Shown piece by piece: positions 25,980 to 33,920 of a stretch of 64,000 bases of DNA (positions within the stretch are counted from its first letter, which is position 1; the number at the start of each line of letters is the position of its first letter). The notes under the pieces are model-generated. The model was not told where the DNA came from, did not search any database, and saw only the letters and a list, made by a program, of their open reading frames with translations. The position numbers were made by a program, and so were the translations under genes. The DNA comes from Pseudarthrobacter sp. NamE5 (GTDB taxonomy: Bacteria > Actinomycetota > Actinomycetes > Actinomycetales > Micrococcaceae). Where the stretch lies: contig NZ_VAHO01000004.1 in assembly GCF_005796225.1 (NCBI RefSeq), positions 1 through 64,000 on the forward strand, in the 5' to 3' direction.

Positions 25980-27359
25980 ATGACCGCACCAGCCCACCTC
26001 CAGGACGAATCCGGAAGCACCGCCCACTGGCCTGCGCCGTTCGCGTCCCGGCCCGTCAACGCCACGGTTACGGTGCCGGGTTCGAAGTCGCTGACCAACC
26101 GCTACCTGGCCCTTGCCGCCCTGGCTGACGGCCCATCCCGGCTGCGCGCACCCTTGCACTCCCGGGACTCGGTGCTGATGATCCAGGCGCTGCGGGAGCT
26201 GGGGGCCACCATTACGGAGGTACCCGGGGACGGTGCTTTCGGGCCCGATCTGGAGGTTATTCCGCTGGCCGCGGATACTGCCGCGTCCAGCACCGCGATC
26301 GACTGCGGACTCGCCGGGACAGTGATGCGGTTCGTTCCGCCGCTGGCGGCGCTGCGCAGGGGTGCCAGCGTGTTTGACGGCGATCCCCACGCCCGGAAGC
26401 GGCCGATGGGGACCATCATCGAGGCCCTGAAGGCGCTGGGAGTCTCCGTTGCGGCCGAAGATGGCAGCGCGCCGTCGTCGTTGCCGTTCATCGTGGAAGG
26501 TACCGGCGAAGTGCGCGGCGGGCACCTGGTGATCGACGCCAGTGCATCGTCCCAGTTCGTGTCTGCACTACTGCTGGTAGGGGCGAGGTTCACGGAGGGG
26601 CTGCATCTGGAACACGTCGGCAAAACGGTACCCAGCCTCGACCACATCAACATGACCGTGGCAGTCCTGCGCGGCGCCGGAGTGGCTGTTGATGATTCCG
26701 TTCCCAACCACTGGGTGGTAAGCCCCGGCCCGATACGCGCGTTTGACCAGCGGATCGAGCAGGACCTTTCGAACGCCGGACCGTTCCTCGCGGCGGCACT
26801 GGCGTCCGGCGGAACAGTGCGCATTCCCAACTGGCCCGAGGAAACCCAGCAGGTGGGCGACCTGTGGCGCAGCATCCTTGCCAGGATGGGAGCTGAAGTC
26901 ACACTGCGCGACGGCGTCCTGACGGTTACCGGCGGCCCTGCCATTCACGGCGGAGACTTCGCCGACACCAGCGAGCTTGCTCCCACGGTTGCCGCGTTAT
27001 GTGCACTGGCCACAGGTCCCTCGCGGCTGAGCGGTATCGCCCACCTGCGCGGACACGAGACGGACCGGCTTGCTGCCCTGGTCACGGAGATTAACCGCCT
27101 TGGTGGCGACGCCGAAGAAACGGCCGACGGCCTGGTAATCCGCCCTGCCAGGCTGCACGGCGGCGTCGTCCACAGTTACGCCGACCACCGCATGGCCACC
27201 GCCGGCGCGATCCTCGGCCTGGCCGTCGAAGGCGTCCAGGTGGAGGACATTGCCACCACGGCGAAGACCATGCCCGACTTTCCCCGTTTGTGGGAGGAGA
27301 TGCTCAGCCAAAACGGCCTGGCGGGGGCGGAAGGTTCCGGCAGTGCCTCGCAGGACTGA
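25980..27359 (+). CDS. aroA: 3-phosphoshikimate 1-carboxyvinyltransferase (EPSP synthase)
   Basis: A 459-aa enzyme of the shikimate pathway that joins shikimate-3-phosphate and PEP. Typical motifs are PGSKSLTNRYLALAALADG, LAGTVMRFVPPLAAL, ARKRPMGTIIEAL, SSQFVSALLLVGARF, HLRGHETDRLAALVTEINRL and SYADHRMATAGAILGLAVEG. Length is normal. The ATG at 25980 follows the doxX stop by 6 bp; the end overlaps rsgA by 17 bp. The order sigR/rsrA, aroA, rsgA is common in actinobacteria. Confidence 0.96.
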   Translation: MTAPAHLQDESGSTAHWPAPFASRPVNATVTVPGSKSLTNRYLALAALADGPSRLRAPLHSRDSVLMIQALRELGATITEVPGDGAFGPDLEVIPLAADTAASSTAIDCGLAGTVMRFVPPLAALRRGASVFDGDPHARKRPMGTIIEALKALGVSVAAEDGSAPSSLPFIVEGTGEVRGGHLVIDASASSQFVSALLLVGARFTEGLHLEHVGKTVPSLDHINMTVAVLRGAGVAVDDSVPNHWVVSPGPIRAFDQRIEQDLSNAGPFLAAALASGGTVRIPNWPEETQQVGDLWRSILARMGAEVTLRDGVLTVTGGPAIHGGDFADTSELAPTVAALCALATGPSRLSGIAHLRGHETDRLAALVTEINRLGGDAEETADGLVIRPARLHGGVVHSYADHRMATAGAILGLAVEGVQVEDIATTAKTMPDFPRLWEEMLSQNGLAGAEGSGSASQD

Positions 27360-28458
27360 CTCCTGGGACGAATCGGATGTCCGGGTACGCCCCAACAAGA
27401 AGGGCTCGCGGCCCCGCACCAAGGACCGTCCCAGCCACGATGACGCCGTGACGGGGCGCATCATCACCGTGGACCGGGGCCGGTACACCGCTGTGGTCGG
27501 AGAGGATTCGGGAAACGAGCGGCTGGTCGTCGCCGCCAGGGCACGGGAACTCCGGCGAAACCCGGTGGTTGCCGGGGATTTCGTCTCGCTCGTGGGAGAC
27601 GTTTCAGGGGATCCGCACACCCTGGCGCGCCTCGTGAAGATTCAGGACCGCAAGACGCTCCTGCGCCGCAGCGCTGACGACACAGATCCGGTTGAACGGG
27701 CCGTGGTGGCCAACGCCGACCAACTGGTCATTGTGGTTGCCGCAGCCAACCCTGAACCGCGCACGGGCTTCATTGACCGGGCGCTGGTGGCCGCCTACGA
27801 CGCTGGAATCGACCCCATCCTGCTGGTCACCAAGGCAGACGTCAAGGATCCCGCGGAGCTGCTCTCCAACTACACGCACCTGGACTTCCCGGTGATCATC
27901 AGCCGCACCGCGGATACCCAGGCGTCCGGCATCGACGCCCGCTCCGACGACGGCCTGTCCGCACGCCTGGACAGCACAGCGGTCGGAGAACTGCGGACCC
28001 ACCTCGACGGGAAAGTCACCGTCATGCTGGGCCATTCCGGCGTCGGCAAGTCAACCATGGTGAATGCGCTGACTGGAGCTGAACGCGCCACCGGCGGGGT
28101 GAACGCCGTGACCGGCCGGGGGCGGCATACCTCCTCGTCTGCGCTCGCGCTGCGCCTCGCGGGCGCACCTCCCGGCAGCTGGATCATCGACACCCCTGGC
28201 ATCCGCTCCTTCGGACTGGCCCACGTCGATCCCGACAGGATCCTTCGGTCCTTCCCCGATCTCTCTCCCGGCACCGACGACTGCGAGCGCGGCTGCAAGC
28301 ACACCGCCACTGCCGTGGACTGCGGACTGGACGCGTGGGTTGCCGCAGGCCACGCGGGCCCCACCGGTGAAGCACGGCTGGCCTCGCTGCGGCGCCTCCT
28401 CGGCACGGATCCGAGGATGGAAGCCCAGGAGGCGAAGGAACTGGGCAGCATCAACTGA
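27343..28458 (+). CDS. rsgA: Ribosome small subunit-dependent GTPase RsgA
   Basis: A 371-aa circularly permuted GTPase for late 30S assembly. Order: OB-fold (ITVDRGRYTAVVGEDSGNER), G4 (LLVTKAD), G1 (GHSGVGKST), G3 (DTPG, IIDTPGIRSFGL), and the C-terminal zinc knuckle CERGCKHTATAVDC. The permuted G4-G1-G3 order is diagnostic. The start is GTG 27343 inside the end of aroA, with GGAAGG 8 bp upstream. The first 40 residues are basic and poorly conserved. Confidence 0.94.
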   Translation: MPRRTDSWDESDVRVRPNKKGSRPRTKDRPSHDDAVTGRIITVDRGRYTAVVGEDSGNERLVVAARARELRRNPVVAGDFVSLVGDVSGDPHTLARLVKIQDRKTLLRRSADDTDPVERAVVANADQLVIVVAAANPEPRTGFIDRALVAAYDAGIDPILLVTKADVKDPAELLSNYTHLDFPVIISRTADTQASGIDARSDDGLSARLDSTAVGELRTHLDGKVTVMLGHSGVGKSTMVNALTGAERATGGVNAVTGRGRHTSSSALALRLAGAPPGSWIIDTPGIRSFGLAHVDPDRILRSFPDLSPGTDDCERGCKHTATAVDCGLDAWVAAGHAGPTGEARLASLRRLLGTDPRMEAQEAKELGSIN

Positions 28459-28492
28459 CGGCCGGGTTCCCGGCAGAAACGCATGCAGACGG

Positions 28493-28498
28493 TAGTTT
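28493..28498 (+). promoter_or_regulatory. -10 element (TAGTTT) for leaderless hisN mRNA
   Basis: TAGTTT at 28493-28498 puts +1 at 28505, exactly the A of the ATG. No ribosome-binding site precedes the start. Confidence 0.65.
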
Positions 28499-28504
28499 GG
28501 AAGC

Positions 28505-29317
28505 ATGATCCAACCCGCTTCGAGCTATAACGATGACCTGCGCCTGGCCCACGTCCTGGCCGATTCCGTGGATGACCAGACCATGAGCCGCTTCAAGGCC
28601 CTGGACCTCCATGTTGAAACCAAGCCGGACCTGACGCCTGTCACCGATGCGGACAAGGCTGCGGAAGAAGCCATCCGCGGCCAGCTCTCCCGTTCCCGTC
28701 CCCGTGACGCCGTCCTCGGCGAGGAGTTCGGCAGCACGGGCCACGGATCGCGCCGGTGGATCATCGACCCCATTGACGGCACCAAGAACTTTGTCCGGGG
28801 GGTGCCCGTCTGGGCAACCCTGATCGCACTTGTGGACGAGGGCGAGCCCGTGGTGGGCGTGGTCAGCGCTCCCGCACTCGGCAAGCGCTGGTGGGCAGCT
28901 AAAGGCATGGGCGCCTACATGGGACGCTCCCTTGCGGCCGCCACACGTCTCCGGGTATCCAATGTGTCCCGCCTGTCCGACGCTTCCCTTTCCTACTCCA
29001 GCCTGGGCGGCTGGAAGGAGCGCGGAAACCTTGATGAGTTCCTGGGCCTCACCGAGGATGTGTGGCGTACCCGTGCCTTCGGTGATTTCTGGTCCTACTG
29101 CATGGTGGCCGAGGGTTCGGTGGACATCGCCTGCGAGCCGGAACTGAACCTGTACGACATGGCTGCCCTGGTGCCTATCGTTGTTGAAGCGGGTGGCCGC
29201 TTCACCTCCCTCGAAGGCGAGGACGGCCCGTTCGGCGGCAACGCCCTGGCCACGAATTCCATCCTGCATTCAGAGGTGCTGCGCCGCCTTAACCCGGACC
29301 TGGATGACCTGCTCTGA
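28505..29317 (+). CDS. hisN: Histidinol-phosphatase (inositol monophosphatase family)
   Basis: A 270-aa Mg2+-dependent phosphatase. Motifs: [28 protein letters not shown] (metal site) and [18 protein letters not shown]. These match HisN of actinobacteria, which removes the phosphate of L-histidinol phosphate in histidine synthesis; related inositol or fructose bisphosphatases share the motifs, so the substrate is somewhat uncertain. Leaderless start; a hairpin terminator follows. Confidence 0.88.
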   Translation: MIQPASSYNDDLRLAHVLADSVDDQTMSRFKALDLHVETKPDLTPVTDADKAAEEAIRGQLSRSRPRDAVLGEEFGSTGHGSRRWIIDPIDGTKNFVRGVPVWATLIALVDEGEPVVGVVSAPALGKRWWAAKGMGAYMGRSLAAATRLRVSNVSRLSDASLSYSSLGGWKERGNLDEFLGLTEDVWRTRAFGDFWSYCMVAEGSVDIACEPELNLYDMAALVPIVVEAGGRFTSLEGEDGPFGGNALATNSILHSEVLRRLNPDLDDLL

Positions 29318-29340
29318 ACCCTCCCTTTTTCGAAGATGCG

Positions 29341-29374
29341 ACGGCGGGCACCTCCCCAAGGAGGCGCCCGCCGT
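29341..29374 (+). terminator. Terminator of hisN
   Basis: Stem of 9 + 5 bp with one internal A/C mismatch (29341-29355 with 29360-29374), loop CCAA, followed by AGTCTTCTTC. It begins 24 bp after the hisN stop codon. Confidence 0.8.
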
Positions 29375-29473
29375 AGTCTTCTTCGGTGAAAGCCTGTTTT
29401 TTCAACCCGGCGTAACAAAGCCCTTAACATTGCCGCCGGCTTTTAGCCGTCCCGGTCCATGTCCTACGCTCTT

Positions 29474-29590
29474 AACCAGGTCACGAGTGCCAGCGCTAAA
29501 CCCCGGTTTGCTGGCCGGCAACCCTCCATTCGCGGTGGGGTGCCCCGGGTGACGACCAGGCCGGTCCGGAACGGATGCGGCAAGCGCGGA
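29474..29590 (+). ncRNA. SAM-IV riboswitch
   Basis: The leader contains the SAM-IV core in order: GGTCACGAGTGCCAGCG (from 29479), an arm reading ACCCCGG...TTTGCTGG, CCGGCAACCCTCC, GCGGTGGGGTGCCCCGGGTG and closing GACC (29554-29557) that pairs with the opening GGTC. The downstream GGCCGGTCCGG may form the distal pseudoknot. SAM-IV aptamers are confined to actinobacteria and shut off sulfur genes when S-adenosylmethionine is plentiful. TACGCT at 29465-29470 would start the RNA at ~29477, right at P1. The expression platform before the GTG at 29628 is not clear by eye. Confidence 0.9.
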
Positions 29591-29627
29591 TTCCCGGAGC
29601 GGAGTCCTATTTCGAAGTGAGGTCTCT

Positions 29628-31037
29628 GTGACAACTGCCACCGTCTCCCCCAACGCCGCCGACGTTATTTTCGATCAGCGCAACGCTGCCGCCGCCCAGC
29701 CCTTGGCAGCAGTCACCGGCGCTGAAATCCAGGCTCCGCTGATCCATGGCGGCCAGGTCCGCTACGCCAACCTCGACTATGGAGCGTCCGCCCCGGCACT
29801 CTCTGTAGTGTCCGCATACCTCAACGAGATCCTGCCTTACTACGCCAGCGTCCACCGCGGTGCAGGCTATGCCTCCCAGATCAGCACGTCGGTATACGAG
29901 AATGCCCGCGCCATCGTTCGGGATTTCGTGGGCGGCCGCCCGGACGACTCGGTCATCTTCACCAGGAACACCACGGACTCGCTGAACCTCCTGGCCGGCT
30001 GCCTGCCCGCCACGGACGGACGGCCGGCCGGCGACGTCCTGTACCTCGACATTGAACACCACGCCAACCTGCTGCCGTGGCAGGGCGTCCCGCACCGCAG
30101 CATCGTGGCAGCGGACACGATCGCAGGAACCATAGCCGCGGTAAGGGCAGAGCTCGAACAGGGCGGCGTGAGCCTCGTCGCCGTCACGGGCGCCTCCAAT
30201 GTCACCGGCGAGATCCTTCCCATCAGGGCCCTCGCCTCGCTTGCCCACGAACACGGCGCACGGATAGTGGTGGATGCCGCTCAGCTGGCGCCGCACCGTC
30301 GTGTGGACATCACTGCGGATGACGTTGACTACCTCGCTTTTTCCGGGCACAAGCTCTACGCACCATTCGGTGCCGGCGTGCTGGTGGGACGTACGGACTG
30401 GCTGGACGCGGGCACACCCCATCTGGCAGGCGGCGGCGCCGTCAAAGAAGCAAGGCTCGACGGCGTCAGCTGGGCAAGCGGCCCGGCTCGCCACGAGGGC
30501 GGATCACCCAACGTCCTGGGGGCAGCTACGCTGGCCCGCGCCACACAGGTCCTGGCCGGACTGGACCAGGACCGGTGGCACGCCCACGAAGCAGCCATCC
30601 GTTCTTTCCTGGTGGATGGGCTGCAGGACATCGACGGCGTCACTGTCCACCAGATTTTCAAGGACACCGACCAGGACACGGACACCATCGGCGTGGTGAA
30701 CTTTTCCGTCGAGGGATACGACGCCGGCCTGGTGGCAGCCTACCTCTCCGCTGAGCACGGGGTGGGCCTGCGTGACGGCCGCTTCTGCGCGCACCCGCTG
30801 CTGAAACGGCTGGGGCTTCCCTCCGGTTCCCTGCGGGCCAGCTTCGGCGTCGGATCCAGGCTGGAAGACGCCCAGCGGCTGCTGACGGGTATCCGCGTAC
30901 TGCGCAGCAAGGGGCTGGGCTGGGACTATGTAGTGGATTCAGGCCGCTGGGTGCCCGCCAACGATAACCGCACCTACCCGCACTGGGCACCCAATACCCC
31001 GGGAACTGCCGGCGCCGCCCCCTGCATCGACGACTGA
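29628..31037 (+). CDS. Class-V aminotransferase, cysteine desulfurase-like, SAM-regulated
   Basis: A 469-aa PLP enzyme with the cysteine desulfurase/class-V fold. Markers: EHHANLLPWQ, DAAQLAPHRRVDI, the PLP lysine in FSGHKLYAPFGAGVL, and a Cys in LRDGRFCAHPLLKRLG, at the place of the SufS-type catalytic Cys. The N-terminal ~50 residues and the C-terminal tail are extra to SufS. The SAM-IV riboswitch upstream shows a role in sulfur amino-acid metabolism, perhaps releasing sulfur from cysteine or a related compound; the exact reaction is not known. GTG 29628 has GAGG 7 bp upstream. Confidence 0.85.
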   Translation: MTTATVSPNAADVIFDQRNAAAAQPLAAVTGAEIQAPLIHGGQVRYANLDYGASAPALSVVSAYLNEILPYYASVHRGAGYASQISTSVYENARAIVRDFVGGRPDDSVIFTRNTTDSLNLLAGCLPATDGRPAGDVLYLDIEHHANLLPWQGVPHRSIVAADTIAGTIAAVRAELEQGGVSLVAVTGASNVTGEILPIRALASLAHEHGARIVVDAAQLAPHRRVDITADDVDYLAFSGHKLYAPFGAGVLVGRTDWLDAGTPHLAGGGAVKEARLDGVSWASGPARHEGGSPNVLGAATLARATQVLAGLDQDRWHAHEAAIRSFLVDGLQDIDGVTVHQIFKDTDQDTDTIGVVNFSVEGYDAGLVAAYLSAEHGVGLRDGRFCAHPLLKRLGLPSGSLRASFGVGSRLEDAQRLLTGIRVLRSKGLGWDYVVDSGRWVPANDNRTYPHWAPNTPGTAGAAPCIDD

Positions 31038-31121
31038 GCCCCGGCCTTCCCGCCACAAGCGGCCGCGCCTGATGCGGTAGATTCGGAGCACACCAAAGAC
31101 ACCGGATGAAGGAGGCCGCGC

Positions 31122-31880
31122 GTGGTACGTGGTGGCCCCAAACTGGATCACGGGCGGCGGCAGGAGCTCGGCCGGAGCTTCCAGGACGGCGGCGAACACT
31201 ATCAGCGGGTGCGGCCGGGCTATCCCGCCGAATCCGCGCAGTGGCTGGTACCTCCGGGAGCACGTGACGCACTTGATGTTGGCGCCGGTACCGGCAAATT
31301 CACGGAGCTGCTGCTGGGACAGGGGCTCTCCGTCACGGCCATCGATCCTTCAGCCGACATGCTCGGACAGTTGGAGGCGCACTGTCCTGCTGCCACGGCT
31401 GTCATGGGAACCGCAGAGGAAACAGGCCTCCCGGAGGCAGCATTCGACGTCGCCACCGTTGCCCAGGCATGGCACTGGTGCGATGCCCTCAGGGCAAGCA
31501 CCGAGCTGGCCCGGGTCCTGCGCCCGCAGGGAGCGCTGGGCCTGGTCTGGAACCAGCTGGACACCTCCGTCCCCTGGGTGCACCGGCTCTCCCGGATCAT
31601 GCACGCCGGGGACGTCTACAAACCCGGCTTCCGGCCACTCGTGGGACCTGAGTTCGAAGGGCTGGAAAGCCATGTGATGCACTGGCAGGACACTGTCACC
31701 AGCCATGACCTGATGGAACTGACCAAGTCCCGGAGCTACTACCTGCGCGCAAGTGAAACCACCCGCGCCAAGGTGCTGGCAAACCTTAACTGGTACCTGC
31801 ATGAGCACCTGGGCCACGCACCGGGCGAGAAACTGCAGCTGCCGTACCTGACGCTGGCCTGGCGGGCGGTGAAGGCTTGA
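31122..31880 (+). CDS. SAM-dependent class-I methyltransferase
   Basis: A 252-aa methyltransferase with motif I ALDVGAGTGKFTELLLGQGL, then VTAIDPSADMLGQL (acidic loop), GTAEETGLPEAAFDVATVAQ and EIARVLRPQGAL-like post-motifs (ELARVLRPQGALGLVWNQ). It belongs to the small UbiE/Met11 type; the substrate is unknown. GTG 31122 has AAGGAGG 8 bp upstream and a TAGATT -10 at 31077, so it probably has its own promoter rather than depending on the riboswitch transcript 84 bp upstream. Confidence 0.85.
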   Translation: MVRGGPKLDHGRRQELGRSFQDGGEHYQRVRPGYPAESAQWLVPPGARDALDVGAGTGKFTELLLGQGLSVTAIDPSADMLGQLEAHCPAATAVMGTAEETGLPEAAFDVATVAQAWHWCDALRASTELARVLRPQGALGLVWNQLDTSVPWVHRLSRIMHAGDVYKPGFRPLVGPEFEGLESHVMHWQDTVTSHDLMELTKSRSYYLRASETTRAKVLANLNWYLHEHLGHAPGEKLQLPYLTLAWRAVKA

Positions 31881-31915
31881 ATGCCGGCGCCCCGTGACTG
31901 GACGCGGACAGCCGG

Positions 31916-31921
31916 TAGGCT
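31916..31921 (+). promoter_or_regulatory. -10 element (TAGGCT) for a leaderless regulator mRNA
   Basis: TAGGCT at 31916-31921 gives +1 at 31928-31929, on the G of the GTG start at 31929. This fixes the regulator's start 48 bp downstream of the longest open frame. Confidence 0.65.
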
Positions 31922-31928
31922 TGATCCT

Positions 31929-32666
31929 GTGAAGACCAGCGCGCCCTCCTCCTCGATTGAGGACTACGTCAAGGTCATCTACTCTTTCACCGAATGGCAG
32001 GACAAGCCCATCACGTCCTCCCAGCTCGCCCAGCGCCTGGGCGTAGCCAATTCCTCGGTGTCCGAAATGGTCCGCAAGCTCAAGGACCAGGGCCTGGTCG
32101 ACCATAAGCCGTACAGCGCCATCAGGCTCACGGACGCAGGCCTCCGGCTCGCACTGGCCATGGTGCGGCGCCACCGCCTGATCGAAACCTACCTCGTGCA
32201 GCAGCTGGGCTACAGCTGGGACGAGGTCCACGACGAAGCGGAACTGCTGGAGCACGCGGTCTCGGATACTTTCATTGAGCGGGTGGCGGCCAAGCTGGGA
32301 AACCCGCGGCGGGACCCGCACGGCGATCCGATCCCCACAGCGGACGGCAAGGTGCTAATGCCCCGTGCGCACCTCATGGGTGAACTCGATGAAGGCCATA
32401 CGGGCCGGATCACCCGGATCAGTGACGACAATCCGGATCTGCTCCGCTACCTCGCCGCCGAGGAGATAGACCTTGACGCCGAGGTTGAGGTGATGGGCCG
32501 CAGGCCCTTCGGTGGCGCACTGGTAGTGCGGGTCAGGAATGCGGGGCGGACCCGGGACTATGACTTGGCTGAGGAAGTTACGTCAGCCCTGTGGGTGCAC
32601 AGCGACCATCCCCACCCCGGCTGCGTCCTGGCGGACGCCGGCCTGCCCAAGGCGGGAGCGGGCTGA
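31929..32666 (+). CDS. DtxR/MntR-family metal-dependent regulator
   Basis: A 245-aa iron/manganese-dependent repressor. Winged helix: IEDYVKVIYSFTEWQDKPIT, SSQLAQRLGVANSSVSEMVR, LVDHKPYSAIRLTDAG. Dimerisation and metal-binding part: RRHRLIETYLVQQLGYSWDE, VHDEAELLEHAVSDTFIER. The C-terminal FeoA/SH3-like domain includes GRITRISDDNPDLLRYL. DtxR-type length (with SH3-like domain); whether the metal is Mn or Fe cannot be told by eye. The start is the leaderless GTG. Its 3' end overlaps the first fluoride channel gene. Confidence 0.9.
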   Translation: MKTSAPSSSIEDYVKVIYSFTEWQDKPITSSQLAQRLGVANSSVSEMVRKLKDQGLVDHKPYSAIRLTDAGLRLALAMVRRHRLIETYLVQQLGYSWDEVHDEAELLEHAVSDTFIERVAAKLGNPRRDPHGDPIPTADGKVLMPRAHLMGELDEGHTGRITRISDDNPDLLRYLAAEEIDLDAEVEVMGRRPFGGALVVRVRNAGRTRDYDLAEEVTSALWVHSDHPHPGCVLADAGLPKAGAG

Positions 32667-33082
32667 GCGCTCCGGGTACGCCGAAAGCCCGCGCCTGGCT
32701 GGCTGTTGCCGCGGGCGGCCTGGTTGGCACTGAACTGCGGTACGGCCTGGGGCTTGCCTTTCCGGAGCTCCCTGAATCGTTTCCCTGGACCACGCTCTGG
32801 ATCAACGTGGCGGGCAGTTTTGTCCTGGCCGCCCTGACCACCGCCTGGCTGGCCCGGCCGAAAACTGCGTTCTGGCTGCGGGCGGGGCTGGGTCCCGGAC
32901 TGCTGGGCTCCTTCACCACGTTCTCTGCTGTGATTTACTCCCTGGACCAGTTTTCCCGGGCCGGGCAGCATGGGGTGTGGATTGGCTACCTGGCGCTGTC
33001 GCTGGTCCTTGGCCTGGGGGCGGCCGGACTGGGATGGCGGCTGGGGAAACTTGTGGGGCAGCCTTCCCGGAGCGGGCAATGA
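32591..33082 (+). CDS. crcB: Fluoride efflux channel CrcB/Fluc, first subunit
   Basis: A 163-aa small membrane protein with four hydrophobic segments (AWLAVAAGGLVGTELRYGLG; TTLWINVAGSFVLAALTTAW; GLLGSFTTFSAVIYSLD; WIGYLALSLVLGLGAAGLGW). N in WINVAGSF and the GSFTTFSA loop are Fluc signatures; these channels export F-. The only ATG/GTG/TTG upstream of the first helix is GTG 32591, 76 bp inside the regulator gene, adding ~24 low-complexity residues. A CTG at 32663 forms a CTGA overlap with the regulator's stop and would fit the coupling pattern of this genome. It ends overlapping the second crcB by 4 bp (ATGA). Confidence 0.85.
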   Translation: MGAQRPSPPRLRPGGRRPAQGGSGLSAPGTPKARAWLAVAAGGLVGTELRYGLGLAFPELPESFPWTTLWINVAGSFVLAALTTAWLARPKTAFWLRAGLGPGLLGSFTTFSAVIYSLDQFSRAGQHGVWIGYLALSLVLGLGAAGLGWRLGKLVGQPSRSGQ

Positions 33083-33486
33083 TCGGCGCCGTCCTGGTGG
33101 GGATCTTTGGCGTAGCCGGCGCGCTTCTTCGTTTCGGCATCGACACCTGGTTTGCCCACCACAGCTCCCGCCGCACGCCTCATGCGGCCGTTCCCGGCAC
33201 TCCCCCCAGGCTGCACTGGCCTTGGGCAACGCTGCTGGTCAACGTGGCTGGCTGCTTCATCATCGGGCTGGCTTACGGACTCGCTGCCGGGTCCGGGCCG
33301 GGCGACGAATGGCAGGCGGCGCTGGCGACAGGCCTGGCGGGCGGCCTCACCACCTTCAGCTCGTGGACCACTGCCACCGTTCGTCTTCTCAGCGAGGCGC
33401 GCTTTGGGGCAGCCGCATTGAACCTTTCCGGCAACCTGGTTCTTGGTTTTGCTGCTGCGGCCGCCGGGATCGCCCTGGCGGCGTGA
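33079..33486 (+). CDS. crcB: Fluoride efflux channel CrcB/Fluc, second subunit
   Basis: A 135-aa Fluc subunit with the same layout: MIGAVLVGIFGVAGALLRFG, LLVNVAGCFIIGLAYGLAAG, GLAGGLTTFSSWTTATVRLL and a C-terminal helix. Tandem crcB genes usually encode a two-gene channel with antiparallel subunits. The ATG at 33079 overlaps the previous stop (ATGA). The regulator-crcB-crcB operon ties fluoride export to a metal regulator. Confidence 0.92.
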   Translation: MIGAVLVGIFGVAGALLRFGIDTWFAHHSSRRTPHAAVPGTPPRLHWPWATLLVNVAGCFIIGLAYGLAAGSGPGDEWQAALATGLAGGLTTFSSWTTATVRLLSEARFGAAALNLSGNLVLGFAAAAAGIALAA

Positions 33487-33503
33487 CTATCGGCGGGCTG
33501 CCG

Positions 33504-33509
33504 TATCGT
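33504..33509 (+). promoter_or_regulatory. -10 element (TATCGT) for a leaderless mRNA
   Basis: TATCGT at 33504-33509 puts +1 at about 33516, on tandem GTG (33515) and ATG (33518) codons in the same frame. No ribosome-binding site is present. Confidence 0.5.
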
Positions 33510-33517
33510 GGGTGGTG

Positions 33518-33895
33518 ATGATTAGCAGACGTGACGCCGCCATTGCCCTTGACGTCCCCCTGGAGATGGCGCAGCGCCACGGTCTTCCAAAGTGGATGAC
33601 CGAAGCGGAACTGGGTGAAATCCTGGACAACCCGCCGCCTTGGCTTGTACAGTCCCGTGCCAACCGCACCGGCAAGCGGCCTGTTTGGGTCCATCTTGAG
33701 TGCGCCGTCTGCGGGTACGAGGAAGCGGCGAGGCCCAAGAAGTGGTGGCCGGACTTCACCTACGTGGTTTGCAGCCACCATTCACCACGGGAGGTCCCGA
33801 CCGCGCGCCCCGGTTTCATTCGCAGCGAGTTCGACGGCGTGGGCACGCGTTTCGTGGGAATCGCGGACGTTACAGCGCCTGACACACAGGAGTAG
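33518..33895 (+). CDS. Uncharacterised 125-aa protein with Cys/His cluster
   Basis: A 125-aa protein I do not recognise. Residues 1-58 are helical and charged (DAAIALDVPLEMAQRHGLPK; LDNPPPWLVQSRANRTGKRP). A likely metal site follows: C62-x2-C65 (HLECAVCGYEE) and C85-x-H87-H88 (TYVVCSHHSP), with aromatic residues between (KKWWPDFTYVV). The C-terminus is acidic. GTG 33515 or ATG 33518 are both possible starts at the predicted +1. It sits alone between crcB and the convergent HtrA-like gene. A zinc-ribbon-like nucleic acid- or protein-binding role is only a guess. Confidence 0.75.
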   Translation: MISRRDAAIALDVPLEMAQRHGLPKWMTEAELGEILDNPPPWLVQSRANRTGKRPVWVHLECAVCGYEEAARPKKWWPDFTYVVCSHHSPREVPTARPGFIRSEFDGVGTRFVGIADVTAPDTQE

Positions 33896-33920
33896 GTTCG
33901 GCGTGTGGCGACCCATGGAC

